DNA of 64,000 bases from Luteibacter sp. SG786 (GCF_011759605.1 NZ_JAAOYX010000001.1:186001-250000), one strand, 5' to 3'. Shown: positions 8,713-17,391, counted from the first letter of the stretch. Notes: generated by a model from the letters alone, not told the origin. Made by a program: numbers and translations.

Positions 8713-10233
8713 ATGGATGGATGGCTCCGGAAACTCGGCGCGGTCGTGGCGGCCGTGGCCTTCTTGGCGGCAAGTGCCGCGCACGGGTCGCAGGATGCCA
8801 CGGGGGAGGCAAGCCCGGAGCGTATCGCGCAGATTCTGCGAGCCCGCTACGTGGACACGCGGCCGGATTGCGGCGGACCGACGCTTCCGGCCTTCCTCTG
8901 TTCGGGCATCCTTCTTCGCGGCACCAAGGCGTCTTCCGCCTATCACTCCTGGGATCCGAGCCCGAGCGCCGTGGAAACCGGCGCGGTTTCGTTTTCCTTC
9001 CTGAGAAAGGACGCCGAGTTCAACGCGTTCGCGCTCGGTTATCAAAACGGTTTCATTTTCGCGCCCTATCTCTCCTCGCAAGGCAAGGTGCATCCGGCGG
9101 CGCTCTGTTCGTTCCCGGTGGATGCGTCCACCTACCGGCGCGACAGGCGTGGGTGCGGTGCCTATGACGCCTATCCGGTCAAGAGTGCACCCTGTCAGCA
9201 GCAAGGGATCACGAGGGCCGAGGGCTGGCGCTCGTCGTTCACCCGGGTAGCCGGTGCCAACGGCAAGTTCACCCAGTGCGGATTCGATCTGACGGCAGAG
9301 GGCAGCGCGAACGCCTTCCTCGAAAGCCTCAAGGCGATGAAGTACGCCCCTTCGTTTCGTGGCGCCAATCCCGAGAACGAATTGCGGATCGAAACATGGA
9401 AACCCGGCATACCCGCCGATCTGCCCATCGAAGCGTTCTTCTACAGCGGTAGCGGACTGGCGGGCGCGCAGCACGACCAGCGCGACTATTACGCGCAGAC
9501 GGGCATCCGCCTTCCGATCGTCAGAATCGACCTGCCTTCGTCGCCAGAGGCCGATGCCATGTTCGCGTATCGCGCACAGGACCAGGCGCTGGGCGCCGAA
9601 GCGCCCGTTCCCGAGCAGGTGCCGACGGTGCGCGAAGCCTCCGGCGAGGGTGGGAGCAGGTTGCTCCTGACGGACTTCTACCGAGCGGACTATGTGACCG
9701 TCGAGGTGCCCGTGTACGAAGGCATGGCGGCGGGGCAGGTTGTCAGCGTGTCCTGGGCAGGGCCGTCGATCACGTACGTAACGCCCCCCGAGACGGTCAC
9801 GGAGGTTGCTCCTGTGTTGCTGCGCATTCCGCGGACAGAGGTGATCGATACCATCGGCAGCACCGCTCGCGTGGCGTTCTCGATCAGGCAAGGCAATGGC
9901 GACGTGCAGGTTTCCCGAACGGCCATCGTGGAGGTGGAAGCGCAGCCGCTCGAGCTTCCGGCCCCGACACTGAGCGACGACCACACGCAGGTACTGGTGC
10001 GCTTTCCGGCCATGGACACCGCATACCACGCGAACGTGCGCCTGCAGGGCGCAACCACACTCGACCTACCCCGGCAGGATGTCGTCTCGAAGGATGTACT
10101 CGTGTTTCGCATTCCGGATGCGTGGCTGGCAGCGAATCGCGGCCGCGACATCCTGGTGACCTACGCCGTGGCATCGAAGCAGAAAAGGGAGGACCCCTGG
10201 CGATTCTCACGCGTCTTGCGGGTGCGGCTGTGA
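8713..10233 (+). CDS. Secreted halovibrin HvnA-like protein with C-terminal Ig-like region
   Basis: A 506-residue exported protein. The ATG at 8713 gives a clean Sec signal peptide (LRKLGAVVAAVAFLAASAAHG); the open frame 20 codons upstream would spoil it. The N-terminal domain (about 30-300) contains LPAFLCSGILLRGTK, YHSWDPSPSAVETGAVSFSF and NGFIFAPY. These resemble proteins I recall being annotated 'halovibrin HvnA' in Pseudomonas. Six Cys (53, 63, 132, 148, 161, 189) could form three disulfides. The C-terminal 200 residues look like tandem beta-sandwich domains (VEVPVYEGMAAGQVVSVSW) as in surface Ig-like repeats. It stands alone between queC and tRNA-Lys. Biochemical activity is not deducible: halovibrins were described as ADP-ribosyl enzymes, but I cannot locate the active site. 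Confidence 0.6.
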   Translation: MDGWLRKLGAVVAAVAFLAASAAHGSQDATGEASPERIAQILRARYVDTRPDCGGPTLPAFLCSGILLRGTKASSAYHSWDPSPSAVETGAVSFSFLRKDAEFNAFALGYQNGFIFAPYLSSQGKVHPAALCSFPVDASTYRRDRRGCGAYDAYPVKSAPCQQQGITRAEGWRSSFTRVAGANGKFTQCGFDLTAEGSANAFLESLKAMKYAPSFRGANPENELRIETWKPGIPADLPIEAFFYSGSGLAGAQHDQRDYYAQTGIRLPIVRIDLPSSPEADAMFAYRAQDQALGAEAPVPEQVPTVREASGEGGSRLLLTDFYRADYVTVEVPVYEGMAAGQVVSVSWAGPSITYVTPPETVTEVAPVLLRIPRTEVIDTIGSTARVAFSIRQGNGDVQVSRTAIVEVEAQPLELPAPTLSDDHTQVLVRFPAMDTAYHANVRLQGATTLDLPRQDVVSKDVLVFRIPDAWLAANRGRDILVTYAVASKQKREDPWRFSRVLRVRL

Positions 10234-10242
10234 GCGGCGTAT

Positions 10243-10318
10243 TGGTGGGTCGTGACGGATTCGAACCGTCGACCTACGGATTAAAAGTCCGCTGCTCTAC
10301 CGACTGAGCTAACGACCC
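10243..10318 (-). tRNA. tRNA-Lys (anticodon TTT)
   Basis: On the minus strand the 76-base sequence folds as a full cloverleaf. The acceptor stem is GGGTCGT/ACGACCC with discriminator A, and CCA is encoded. The D arm contains AGCTCAGTCGGTAGAGC. The anticodon stem-loop GGACTTTTAATCC carries TTT, and the T arm contains GGTTCGAATCC. The 3' end lies 9 bases after the end of the halovibrin-like gene on the other strand. No second copy of the tRNA 3' end was seen nearby, so there is no sign of a neighbouring integrated element. Confidence 0.97.
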
Positions 10319-10335
10319 AAACGCGAGAACCGGTA

Positions 10336-10364
10336 AGTTTACGAGGCCGCGGCGGGCGGCACAA
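10336..10364 (-). promoter_or_regulatory. Sigma70-like promoter of tRNA-Lys
   Basis: Read on the minus strand: -35 TTGTGC (10364-10359), a 17-base spacer, and -10 TAAACT (10341-10336). The -10 lies about 18 bases before the tRNA 5' end. Spacing is ideal; the hexamers match consensus moderately. Confidence 0.5.
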
Positions 10365-10382
10365 CCCGAAAGGGCGTCCGGT

Positions 10383-11327
10383 TCAGGTGGTGAGGGCGAT
10401 CGCCTCCACGTCGCCACCCGCCTCGCGCCAGGCGCCGAGGCCGCCGGTGAGAGGGCGGACGTTCGAGAACCCCAGCTTGCTCAGGCGTTCCGCCACCTTG
10501 GCGGCCGACACCTCGTTCGGGCACGAGCAGTAGATCACCAGGGCGCTGTGCCGGGGCAGCGTGGCCAGTTCCTGGTCCGCGGTGGCGAGGTCGAAAAGCC
10601 GGGAGCCGGGAATCACGTACGGGTCGTCGCGGCGGCTGATCGCCGAGCGCACGTCGACGATGAGCGCACCGGGTTCGTTCGCGAGCAGGCGAGACAGCTC
10701 GTCCACGGAGATCCGGCTCTTGCGCAGCCGCGCGAGCAGCAGCGCACGTCGTGCATAGCGGAAGGCGATCCACAGCGCGAGTCCGATCGCGGCGACGGCG
10801 AACATGCCGATACCGAACTGCCGCAGCAGCGCGAGCACCGCGTCGATCTGCCGGTAGAACAGCATGCCGGCCGACAACCCCACGACGATCCAGAGCGCCG
10901 CGCCGAGCAGGTCGTAAAGCGTGAAGCGAGAGAAGCGCGTGTCGCCGGCACCGGCGATGGGAATGGCCACCAGCGACAACCCGGGGATGAAGCGGGAGAC
11001 CAGGAGGAGCTTCACCCCGCGCTTTTCGAAGAAGCCGCTTGCCCGCCGTACGCAGGTGTCGGGCGAGAGCGAGATGCGGCAGAGGCCGTCCAGCACACGG
11101 TATCCGAAGCGGCGGCCGGTGAGGAACCACGCGGCGTCTCCCAGGAAGGCCCCTGCCAGCGCGGCAATGAAGGTGCCGATGATGAGGAGCGGATCGCGGG
11201 CCGCAACGAGTGTGCTGCCGACGACGATGAGCGTGGGCATGGCGGGAACGGGCAGCCCGATCGCGCCGGCGAACACGCCGACGAACGCCACGATGGGCGC
11301 CGTATCCGACCAGTTGATGCTCGCCAC
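10383..11327 (-). CDS. DedA-family membrane protein fused to a rhodanese domain
   Basis: A 314-residue fusion. Residues about 10-200 form a DedA/VTT-type membrane domain (GAIGLPVPAMPTLIVVGS, AFLGDAAWFLTGRRFGYR, SRFIPGLSLVAIPIAGAG) with several hydrophobic helices. Residues about 205-310 form a cytoplasmic rhodanese domain with catalytic-loop Cys267 (VIYCSCPNE). DedA proteins act in undecaprenyl-phosphate or lipid flipping and envelope homeostasis; the rhodanese part suggests sulfur or redox chemistry. The start is a GTG preceded by GAGGA at 8-base spacing; upstream sequence is non-coding. It is last in the minus-strand block after the second kinase, 85 bases away. Confidence 0.85.
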   Translation of the reverse strand: MASINWSDTAPIVAFVGVFAGAIGLPVPAMPTLIVVGSTLVAARDPLLIIGTFIAALAGAFLGDAAWFLTGRRFGYRVLDGLCRISLSPDTCVRRASGFFEKRGVKLLLVSRFIPGLSLVAIPIAGAGDTRFSRFTLYDLLGAALWIVVGLSAGMLFYRQIDAVLALLRQFGIGMFAVAAIGLALWIAFRYARRALLLARLRKSRISVDELSRLLANEPGALIVDVRSAISRRDDPYVIPGSRLFDLATADQELATLPRHSALVIYCSCPNEVSAAKVAERLSKLGFSNVRPLTGGLGAWREAGGDVEAIALTT

Positions 11328-11412
11328 GGTCGTGGTCCTCGAGGCAGGTTCCGTCTGCCCGCAACGATACGCCGGTCCAGGCGCGCGTGACAGGGGACCC
11401 CGTGGCCGTTTT

Positions 11413-12798
11413 CTACCAGGCGGGATGCCAGTGCAGTTCGGCCGGATGGCTCGCCGCGGGCAGCACCGCCGCGCCATCGAACTCCGCCCAGAACAGGGTT
11501 CCCCGTCCCGGGCTGGAGCGCACGCCGATGCGGCCACCCATGGTGTCGGCAATGCGCCGGGCGACGGCCAGCGCCAGCCCGTAGCCGGGGTGTCCCGGCA
11601 GGCGGGTGAAGTCTTCGAACACGCGCGCCTGCGCCCCCGGGTCGAGGCCCATGCCGTTGTCGCGCACTTCCAGACGGATAGCCCCGCCGCGACGGCGGAC
11701 GGCGACCAGCACGCGACCGTGCGGCGTGCTGAGCACCGCGTTGGAAACCAGCTTGTGCAGCAGCTCGCCGAACAGCACCGGGTCCACGTGCAAGGGCAGG
11801 CGGCCGCCACGCCAGCGCACGTCCACGCCGAGCCGCGCGGCATCCGCTTCGATAGCGGAGCGCCCGCGGACATAGAGATCGGACGCGATGACGTCGACCG
11901 CCGCGGGTTCCACCGCACCCGCATCGAACCTCGCCATTTCGAGCAGCCCGTCGAGCAGTTCGTTGAGGCGGGTGAGGCTGCTGCGCATCTGGCCCAGCAC
12001 CGCGCGCTGGCGGAGATCGTCGCCGGGCTGCATGCCGGCGACGAAAAGGGCCAGCGCCTGGAGCGGCTGGCGGAAGTGGTCTCCTACCTGCTCGACGAAC
12101 CGCGTGTGCCTGGCGATGTCCTGCAGGCGCTGGCGCAGCGCATCGGCCATGGCTGCATCATGTCGGGTGCGCAGGTCCACCAGTTCGTCGAGCAACGTGT
12201 CGATGGCTTGCAGTACATCGTCGCCCGCTGGCGCCTGCGCGCCGCGCGGATGGAGGAAGCGATCGATCCGCGCCCGCACGTTCTCCATCGGGGCCACGAT
12301 GTCCTGCTCCAGTCCCCGTCGTGCAATGGCGAAGAGCCAGACGATGCCGCCGCAGAGGAGGAGCGTCATGACGAAGCCCGCAAGATGCCGTTCGCGTAGC
12401 GCGGAGGCATCGCTCACCGTTTCCAGTGTGCCGTGGTCCGTGCTCGTCCATGTGCGTATCTGGCTGTCCGGCGCAAGGCGCCGTCCACTGTCCACCGCGA
12501 TGTCGCCGGCGAGTTCGCGATGCAGGATCGCCTGTTGCGTCGGCGCGGTGCGCAGAAGCGCCCGGCTGAGCGCGTCGCGGATGGCGTCGTCGTTGCTCGC
12601 GTCGGTCATCGCGGCGGCAATGCGCGCGGCCTGTATGCGGGCCGAAGCGTGAACCTCCGCATCCGCTGCGCGCATGTGCAGCACGCCGAGGGTGCCGGCC
12701 ATGGCGAGCGCAGCGACCGTCGTGGGCAGCAGACCCTTGAGGATCAACTGCCGGCGAAGGGATGCAGGCCTTCCTGGCGATCGCGGCGACACGGTCAT
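11413..12798 (-). CDS. Membrane sensor histidine kinase with atypical H-box
   Basis: A 461-residue kinase. One membrane helix (about 22-42) precedes a short periplasmic sensor region, and a second helix lies at about 138-158. A dimerisation/H-box segment follows at about 230-300 (VGDHFRQPLQALALFVAG, His241). The HATPase domain shows an N-box (LVSNAVLSTPHG), G1 (VRDNGMGLDP) and G2 (GYGLALAVARRI). The usual acidic residue after the phosphorylated His (H-E/D) is Phe here, while the 'RQPL' context is kept, so kinase or phosphatase activity may be altered. It lies 105 bases after the PhnD-like gene in the same direction and lacks its own adjacent regulator. Confidence 0.85.
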   Translation of the reverse strand: MTVSPRSPGRPASLRRQLILKGLLPTTVAALAMAGTLGVLHMRAADAEVHASARIQAARIAAAMTDASNDDAIRDALSRALLRTAPTQQAILHRELAGDIAVDSGRRLAPDSQIRTWTSTDHGTLETVSDASALRERHLAGFVMTLLLCGGIVWLFAIARRGLEQDIVAPMENVRARIDRFLHPRGAQAPAGDDVLQAIDTLLDELVDLRTRHDAAMADALRQRLQDIARHTRFVEQVGDHFRQPLQALALFVAGMQPGDDLRQRAVLGQMRSSLTRLNELLDGLLEMARFDAGAVEPAAVDVIASDLYVRGRSAIEADAARLGVDVRWRGGRLPLHVDPVLFGELLHKLVSNAVLSTPHGRVLVAVRRRGGAIRLEVRDNGMGLDPGAQARVFEDFTRLPGHPGYGLALAVARRIADTMGGRIGVRSSPGRGTLFWAEFDGAAVLPAASHPAELHWHPAW

Positions 12799-12903
12799 GG
12801 GTGGCCTTGTGGCACTGGGTCTCGTGAAGGAATTTATGCAACGCGGCAGGAGCGCGCGATAGACAAGGGGAGCTAACCCCGGCGGCCTATATCGTTCGGC
12901 CTA

Positions 12904-13899
12904 TTACTTTCCGCGCAGCAGCGCGACCAGGCTGTCGTGGTCGCCGCGGATCTTGCGGAACCGCGCGTCGCGGGCTGCCTCGCTCACCCATTGCGCGCTG
13001 GTGGCACGGCGCTGTTCGAGGGCGTATTCGATGTCCGCAAAGGGAATCAGGTCGGCGTTGTCGGCCGGGGCGAACCCGCTGATGTCGTGGATGCGCTTGA
13101 GGTTTGCTTCCTCTCGCGCACCGTCCTTGCCCTTGCCGTAGCCGGTCACGAAGGCGGCGACCTGCGCACGCAGGGCCTGCGGCAGATCGTTGCGGATGAC
13201 GATCACCGCATGCGGGATGAGGGACGAGGTCCACAGGATGCGCAGGCGGGCATACTGCTCGGGGAAGTGCTGCTGGAAGCGCTCGAGGTCGGCGGTGTTG
13301 TTGGTGGCCACGTCCACTTCGCCATTGCTCACGGCCAGCGCGTTGTTCTGATGGTTGTCCACGTGCACGCTGGCGAAGAACGTGTCCGAATCCACGCCCC
13401 GCGCGGCGAAGAGTTGCGTCTCCGGCACCAGATAGCCCGAAACGGAAAGCGCCTCGCCGCGTGCGTAGCGCCACTTGCCGGGACGCGCGAAAAGCTGGTC
13501 GAGGCTGCGCAGTCGCGAATCTGCCGCCACGATCAGCACGGCGCGATAGCCGCGCGAACCGTCGCCGCGGGTCAGTCGCCCGATCACCTGCATGTTCTGT
13601 TGCGTGACCGCGTCCAGCGCAAGCCGCCCGGAAAGGAAGGCGATGTCCACCCGCTGTTCGCTGATCGCCTGGGCGATACCCTCGTAGGTGGTGACAGACA
13701 CGGCACGCACCGGCCGGCCGATCGCCTTGTGCAGGTCGTCGAGCATCGGACGCCACGCTTCCAGCGATTCCGCGGGGCCGCCGATGGGGAGGATGCCGAA
13801 AGTGAGCGGAGCGGCCGGATCGATGTCGCCCTGCGATGTGGCCGCGACGGGCGCGGCGGCAAGCACGCAGACCAGCCATGAGGCCAGCCAAGCGCGCAT
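12904..13899 (-). CDS. PhnD-like periplasmic substrate-binding protein
   Basis: A 331-residue periplasmic binding protein with a signal peptide (WLASWLVCVLAAAPVAA). It has the PhnD (phosphate/phosphite/phosphonate) fold pattern: FGILPIGGPAESLEAWRPM, VDIAFLSGRLAL, GEVDVATNNTADLERF, IPHAVIVIRNDLP. Family members normally feed an ABC importer, but no permease or ATPase gene lies in this window. Instead it sits 2 bases after the response-regulator gene and between two histidine kinases. The likely role, by inference, is as a ligand-sensing partner of these kinases. The ligand is unknown. Confidence 0.85.
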   Translation of the reverse strand: MRAWLASWLVCVLAAAPVAATSQGDIDPAAPLTFGILPIGGPAESLEAWRPMLDDLHKAIGRPVRAVSVTTYEGIAQAISEQRVDIAFLSGRLALDAVTQQNMQVIGRLTRGDGSRGYRAVLIVAADSRLRSLDQLFARPGKWRYARGEALSVSGYLVPETQLFAARGVDSDTFFASVHVDNHQNNALAVSNGEVDVATNNTADLERFQQHFPEQYARLRILWTSSLIPHAVIVIRNDLPQALRAQVAAFVTGYGKGKDGAREEANLKRIHDISGFAPADNADLIPFADIEYALEQRRATSAQWVSEAARDARFRKIRGDHDSLVALLRGK

Positions 13900-13901
13900 C
13901 G

Positions 13902-14588
13902 TCAGTCGCCGAGGTGCTGGGCGGCGACCAGCGCCTCGAGCCGGTTCCGCACATGCAGGGCGCGGAAGATCGCGGCCAGATGGATCTTGACCGTGCCCTC
14001 GCTGATCTGCAGTTCGCGCGCGATGAGCTTGTTCGGGCGTCCCTTTGCCAGCAGCTTCAGGACGTCGATCTGGCGGTCGGTGAGCACCGTGGCCAGGCGT
14101 TCCTTCGTCGTGAGCCCGTCGTTGCCCTGCGACAGCGCGAAGGTGGGTGCCACGGTGGCGGCGGCCGACTTCATCGCCTCGGGCGGCACATAGATGCCGC
14201 CCCCGATCACGAGCCGCACGGCATTGAGGATGACGTCCGGAGGCGAGGATTTCGGGATGTAACCCTGCACGCCCAGATCCAGCACATGGCGGATGGCGGA
14301 AGGGTCCTCCGTGCCGGAAAGCACGATGACCGGATGGCCGCGCGAATCGCCGTCGTCGGCCGATGCGCCCAGGGCCTTCACCGCGAACTTGATGTGTTCG
14401 ACGCCATCGGCCCCCGGCATGGCCATGTCGATCAGGGCCACGTCGGGCAGGGGGGATTCCTCCAGCCGCCGGTAGAGATCCTTGATCGTTTCGGCTTCGA
14501 CGAACTCGACATCTTTTTCCAGTTCGCGAAGCTTGAGCTTCACGCCCTCGATGATCAGCCGATGATCGTCAGCGATCAGTACACGCAT
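13902..14588 (-). CDS. NarL/LuxR-type response regulator
   Basis: A 228-residue two-domain regulator. The receiver domain (1-125) has acidic pocket D7/D8, phospho-acceptor Asp54 (VALIDMAMPG) and Lys in YIPKSS. The C-terminal LuxR helix-turn-helix (about 163-225) contains LTDRQIDVLKLLAKG and ISEGTVKIHLAAIF. The receiver contains an acidic insertion (ASADDGDSRG) near residue 80. Of several in-frame ATGs I chose 14588, where GGAGG lies 6 bases upstream; the ATG two codons earlier abuts the Shine-Dalgarno directly. It is the probable partner of the hybrid kinase 89 bases upstream. Confidence 0.93.
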   Translation of the reverse strand: MRVLIADDHRLIIEGVKLKLRELEKDVEFVEAETIKDLYRRLEESPLPDVALIDMAMPGADGVEHIKFAVKALGASADDGDSRGHPVIVLSGTEDPSAIRHVLDLGVQGYIPKSSPPDVILNAVRLVIGGGIYVPPEAMKSAAATVAPTFALSQGNDGLTTKERLATVLTDRQIDVLKLLAKGRPNKLIARELQISEGTVKIHLAAIFRALHVRNRLEALVAAQHLGD

Positions 14589-14677
14589 GCCCATCCTCCG
14601 CCCGCCAAGGCTTGCGAGCCACCCCATGGAGCGGACCATAGTCCTCCGGGCTCCCGTCGGCAAGCCGGCCATCCGGC

Positions 14678-16591
14678 TCAGACGGCTGCCCGATGGACAG
14701 TCCAGGCAGAAACCATTACCTCATGCAGGCGTTCCGGCGAAACCGGCTTGAACAGCACCCGGGTATCGGTCTGGTCGACGTGGTGCAGGAATTCGCCACG
14801 CGTTTCGCCTGTTATCAGTACGCGCGCGAACGGCGGCGGGTCGCCGGGGCGACGGCGGTAATAGCGGTCGAGTTGCTCGATCACGTCCAGGCCCGTGCCT
14901 TCGCGAAGGCGCAGGTCGGATATGACGATGTCGGGCGGTTGCATCCACTGGTGCACGGCCTCCATGGCCTGCTGGGCGTCCTCGGCCGTCACGACCTCGC
15001 AACCCCAGCTGCCGAGGAGGTAACTGATGCCGGCAAGGATGGTGGGCTCGTCGTCGATCACGAGGACGCGCATGCCCACGATGTCGCGAGGAATGGCCGG
15101 GTCCGGCGGAGGCGTCGGCGCGATTTCCATCGTGCCCGGCTGCACTTCCGGCAAGACGATCGAAAAAAGCGTGCCCTTTCCCGGCCGGGAGCGCACCGAG
15201 GCGCGGGTGCCCAGCAGCCCGGCAAGCTTCTGCACGGTGGAAAGGCCAAGGCCGAGGCCGCGGCGCGTGCCTTCCGGGCGGCCGGTATCGGGCCCTCCCT
15301 CCACGCGGTAGAACTCGTCGAAGATGTGCTGGAGGTGTTCCTCGGCGATACCCAGGCCGGTGTCCCACACGTCGACGCGTACCGTGCCGTCCAGCCGCCG
15401 CCGTGCGCCCACCAGCACGCCGCCGGTACGCGTGTAGCGCAGCGCGTTGCTCACCAGGTTGTTGAGGATGCGGGCGAGCATGGTGCGGTCCGAGCGGACC
15501 CACAGCCGGGTGGTGCGGACCACGAGCCGCAGGTCGTGTTGCTCCGCCACCATGCGGAAGTTGACGCTCACTTCCTCGAAGACCTCGTCCAACGGTACGT
15601 CGCGCACCGCCGCGGGCATGGCACCGGTCTCCAGCCGGGAAAGGTCGAGCAGCTCGCCGAAGAGGTGGTCGAGCGACTCGACGCATTCCTGGATGTGCGC
15701 GATGCGGTTCAGCCGTACGGGATCGTATTCGTCGACCGCGAGGCCGGACGAGAACAGCGTCAGCGCATACAGCGGCTGGCGCAGGTCGTGCGAGGCGGCC
15801 GCGAGGAAACGCGCCTTGGCGACGCTGGCCGCTTCCAGTGCCGCGTTCTTGCGTGCCAGTTCGTCGGTTGCCGAAGCGATCTCGCGCTCCATGCCGATCT
15901 GCGCGTGCAGCAGTTTGGAGGCGGCGCCGTTGAAGCCGCGCTGCAGGTCGCCGATTTCCGTGTCGTCGGTCACGGGGACGACCACCGTACGGTCGCCGAG
16001 GCCCAGCTGGCGTACCGCGATGGCGAGGTTGCGCAATGGCGCACTCAGCCAGCGCGCCGTGGACCAGCCGATCATCACAGCGATCAGCAGGCTCAGCGCC
16101 AGCCACACCAGCGCGTTGTGCACGCTGGCGCGCTGTGCGGCGACGGCGTCTTCGACACTCACGTCTACAATCACCGAACCGACCGCGCGACGCGTGAGCG
16201 GGTCGAGGATTTCGCGGGCGACGGTGAGGCTGTCGTCGTCGCCGCCGGCGATGGAGCCGTTCACGCGGTCGGCGACGATTTCGCCGTCGCGGTCGCTGAT
16301 CCGCACCCGCGACACCTGCGGCAACTGCACGATGGATTGGGCGATCCGGCCCAGTTCGCGCCGTTCGCCGGTCCGGAGCGCATCGCCGGAAACGGTGGCA
16401 GCCTGCTGCGCGATGGCGTCCGCCGTGGAGCGGCCCATCTCGTGCAGGGTGTCCATCTGGTGCCGCGTGAGCAGCGTGACCAGGAGCACGGCACTGATGG
16501 CGGTCGGAACGAGGGCGACACAGGTCAGGCGCTGCACGAGCGATGTGCGTCGCCAGACCTTTTCCAGCCATGGAGTTGAAACGTCACGCAT
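14678..16591 (-). CDS. Hybrid sensor histidine kinase (HAMP-HisKA-HATPase-REC)
   Basis: A 637-residue membrane kinase. Helices at about 22-42 and 160-178 bracket a periplasmic region of about 115 residues. A HAMP domain follows (to about 232), then a coiled coil and HisKA with phospho-acceptor His268 in AAASHDLRQPLYALTLF. The HATPase has an N-box (LVSNALRYTRTG), G1 (VWDTGLGI) and G2 (GLGLGLSTV). The C-terminal receiver (about 510-630) shows VIDDEP and the acceptor Asp in DIVISDLRL. The RQPL H-box is typical of hybrid kinases paired with LuxR regulators. It opens the minus-strand block regulator - PhnD-like protein - second kinase. Confidence 0.94.
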   Translation of the reverse strand: MRDVSTPWLEKVWRRTSLVQRLTCVALVPTAISAVLLVTLLTRHQMDTLHEMGRSTADAIAQQAATVSGDALRTGERRELGRIAQSIVQLPQVSRVRISDRDGEIVADRVNGSIAGGDDDSLTVAREILDPLTRRAVGSVIVDVSVEDAVAAQRASVHNALVWLALSLLIAVMIGWSTARWLSAPLRNLAIAVRQLGLGDRTVVVPVTDDTEIGDLQRGFNGAASKLLHAQIGMEREIASATDELARKNAALEAASVAKARFLAAASHDLRQPLYALTLFSSGLAVDEYDPVRLNRIAHIQECVESLDHLFGELLDLSRLETGAMPAAVRDVPLDEVFEEVSVNFRMVAEQHDLRLVVRTTRLWVRSDRTMLARILNNLVSNALRYTRTGGVLVGARRRLDGTVRVDVWDTGLGIAEEHLQHIFDEFYRVEGGPDTGRPEGTRRGLGLGLSTVQKLAGLLGTRASVRSRPGKGTLFSIVLPEVQPGTMEIAPTPPPDPAIPRDIVGMRVLVIDDEPTILAGISYLLGSWGCEVVTAEDAQQAMEAVHQWMQPPDIVISDLRLREGTGLDVIEQLDRYYRRRPGDPPPFARVLITGETRGEFLHHVDQTDTRVLFKPVSPERLHEVMVSAWTVHRAAV

Positions 16592-16667
16592 TGCTGCCTT
16601 CCCCTTGCGCGGCCCCCCTCCAGGATTGCGCGAGGGGTTAGCCTATCGCAGATCGGCGGGGGCGGCG

Positions 16668-17375
16668 TCAGGCGCGTCGGCGAAGGCGCGTTATCAGGGT
16701 CCGAACAGCAAGCGGCAGCACCGTCAGAATGGCGAAGGCGGCCAGTGGCACGAGGATGCGCTGGTCGAGCAAGCCGGCCGCGCTGACCGGCTGGCCCGCG
16801 GCGAAGGTCTCGCCCAATCCCGCTCCCACGGAACTCTCCACGAACAGCGAGACGGTACCGCCGAGCCAGGTGGCGCCGATGAACAGCCACAGAGGGCAGC
16901 GTAGCCACGCCAGTGCCACGGTCATGGCGCCCAGAGGCACCACGGGCACGAACCGGAGCGCAAGCGCGTAGGTGACCGGATGGGCGGAGAATCGTGCGCG
17001 CAGCCGTTGCGCCAGCGCCGGCGGCGCCCGGCGGCCGGCAGCGAACGCGTAGCGGCTGGCGAGATAGAGCGCCAGCGACCCGAGCACCAGCGACACCGAC
17101 GAAAGCGCCGTACCTTGCACAGCGCCGAACAGGAGGCCGCCGGCCAGCACGATCACGATGGTGCCAGGCACGCCGGTGGCGATGGCCACGGCCAGGGTTG
17201 CCGAATACAGGAAGCGCGCCATGAACGGATGCGCCGCGATGGCGGTGCGCAGGTGTCCTTCGTCGGCCAGCAGCCGATGCGGTTCGAAGCGATCGAAGGC
17301 GCCGCTGGCGAAGAAGGCCACGCCGCCCAGAAGCAGCAGGCCCAACGGCAGCAGCGCGCGCCAGCGGCGGTTCAC
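16668..17375 (-). CDS. TVP38/TMEM64 (VTT-domain) family membrane protein
   Basis: A 235-residue integral membrane protein. Helices lie at about 6-24, 47-70, 76-100, 127-150, 153-170 and 195-215. The VTT/SNARE-assoc signature region is visible (GVPGTIVIVLAGGLLFG and LRFVPVVPLGAMTVALAW). The family is related to DedA and thought to act in lipid or membrane homeostasis. The start is uncertain: the GTG at 17375, 16 bases after the deaminase stop, gives VNRRWRALLPLG. There is no strong Shine-Dalgarno, and the longer open frame overlaps the deaminase gene. It is last in the glnS-deaminase-VTT string. Confidence 0.8.
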   Translation of the reverse strand: MNRRWRALLPLGLLLLGGVAFFASGAFDRFEPHRLLADEGHLRTAIAAHPFMARFLYSATLAVAIATGVPGTIVIVLAGGLLFGAVQGTALSSVSLVLGSLALYLASRYAFAAGRRAPPALAQRLRARFSAHPVTYALALRFVPVVPLGAMTVALAWLRCPLWLFIGATWLGGTVSLFVESSVGAGLGETFAAGQPVSAAGLLDQRILVPLAAFAILTVLPLAVRTLITRLRRRA

Positions 17376-17391
17376 CGGGTCCGGTCCAGGC

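Noticed and set aside
10243-10318. Integration site at tRNA-Lys with the halovibrin-like gene as cargo
   Set aside because: No integrase and no second copy of the tRNA 3' end were found on either side.
14693-16579. Plus-strand open frame of 628 codons
   Set aside because: It is the mirror of the hybrid histidine kinase gene, whose motifs are unambiguous on the minus strand.
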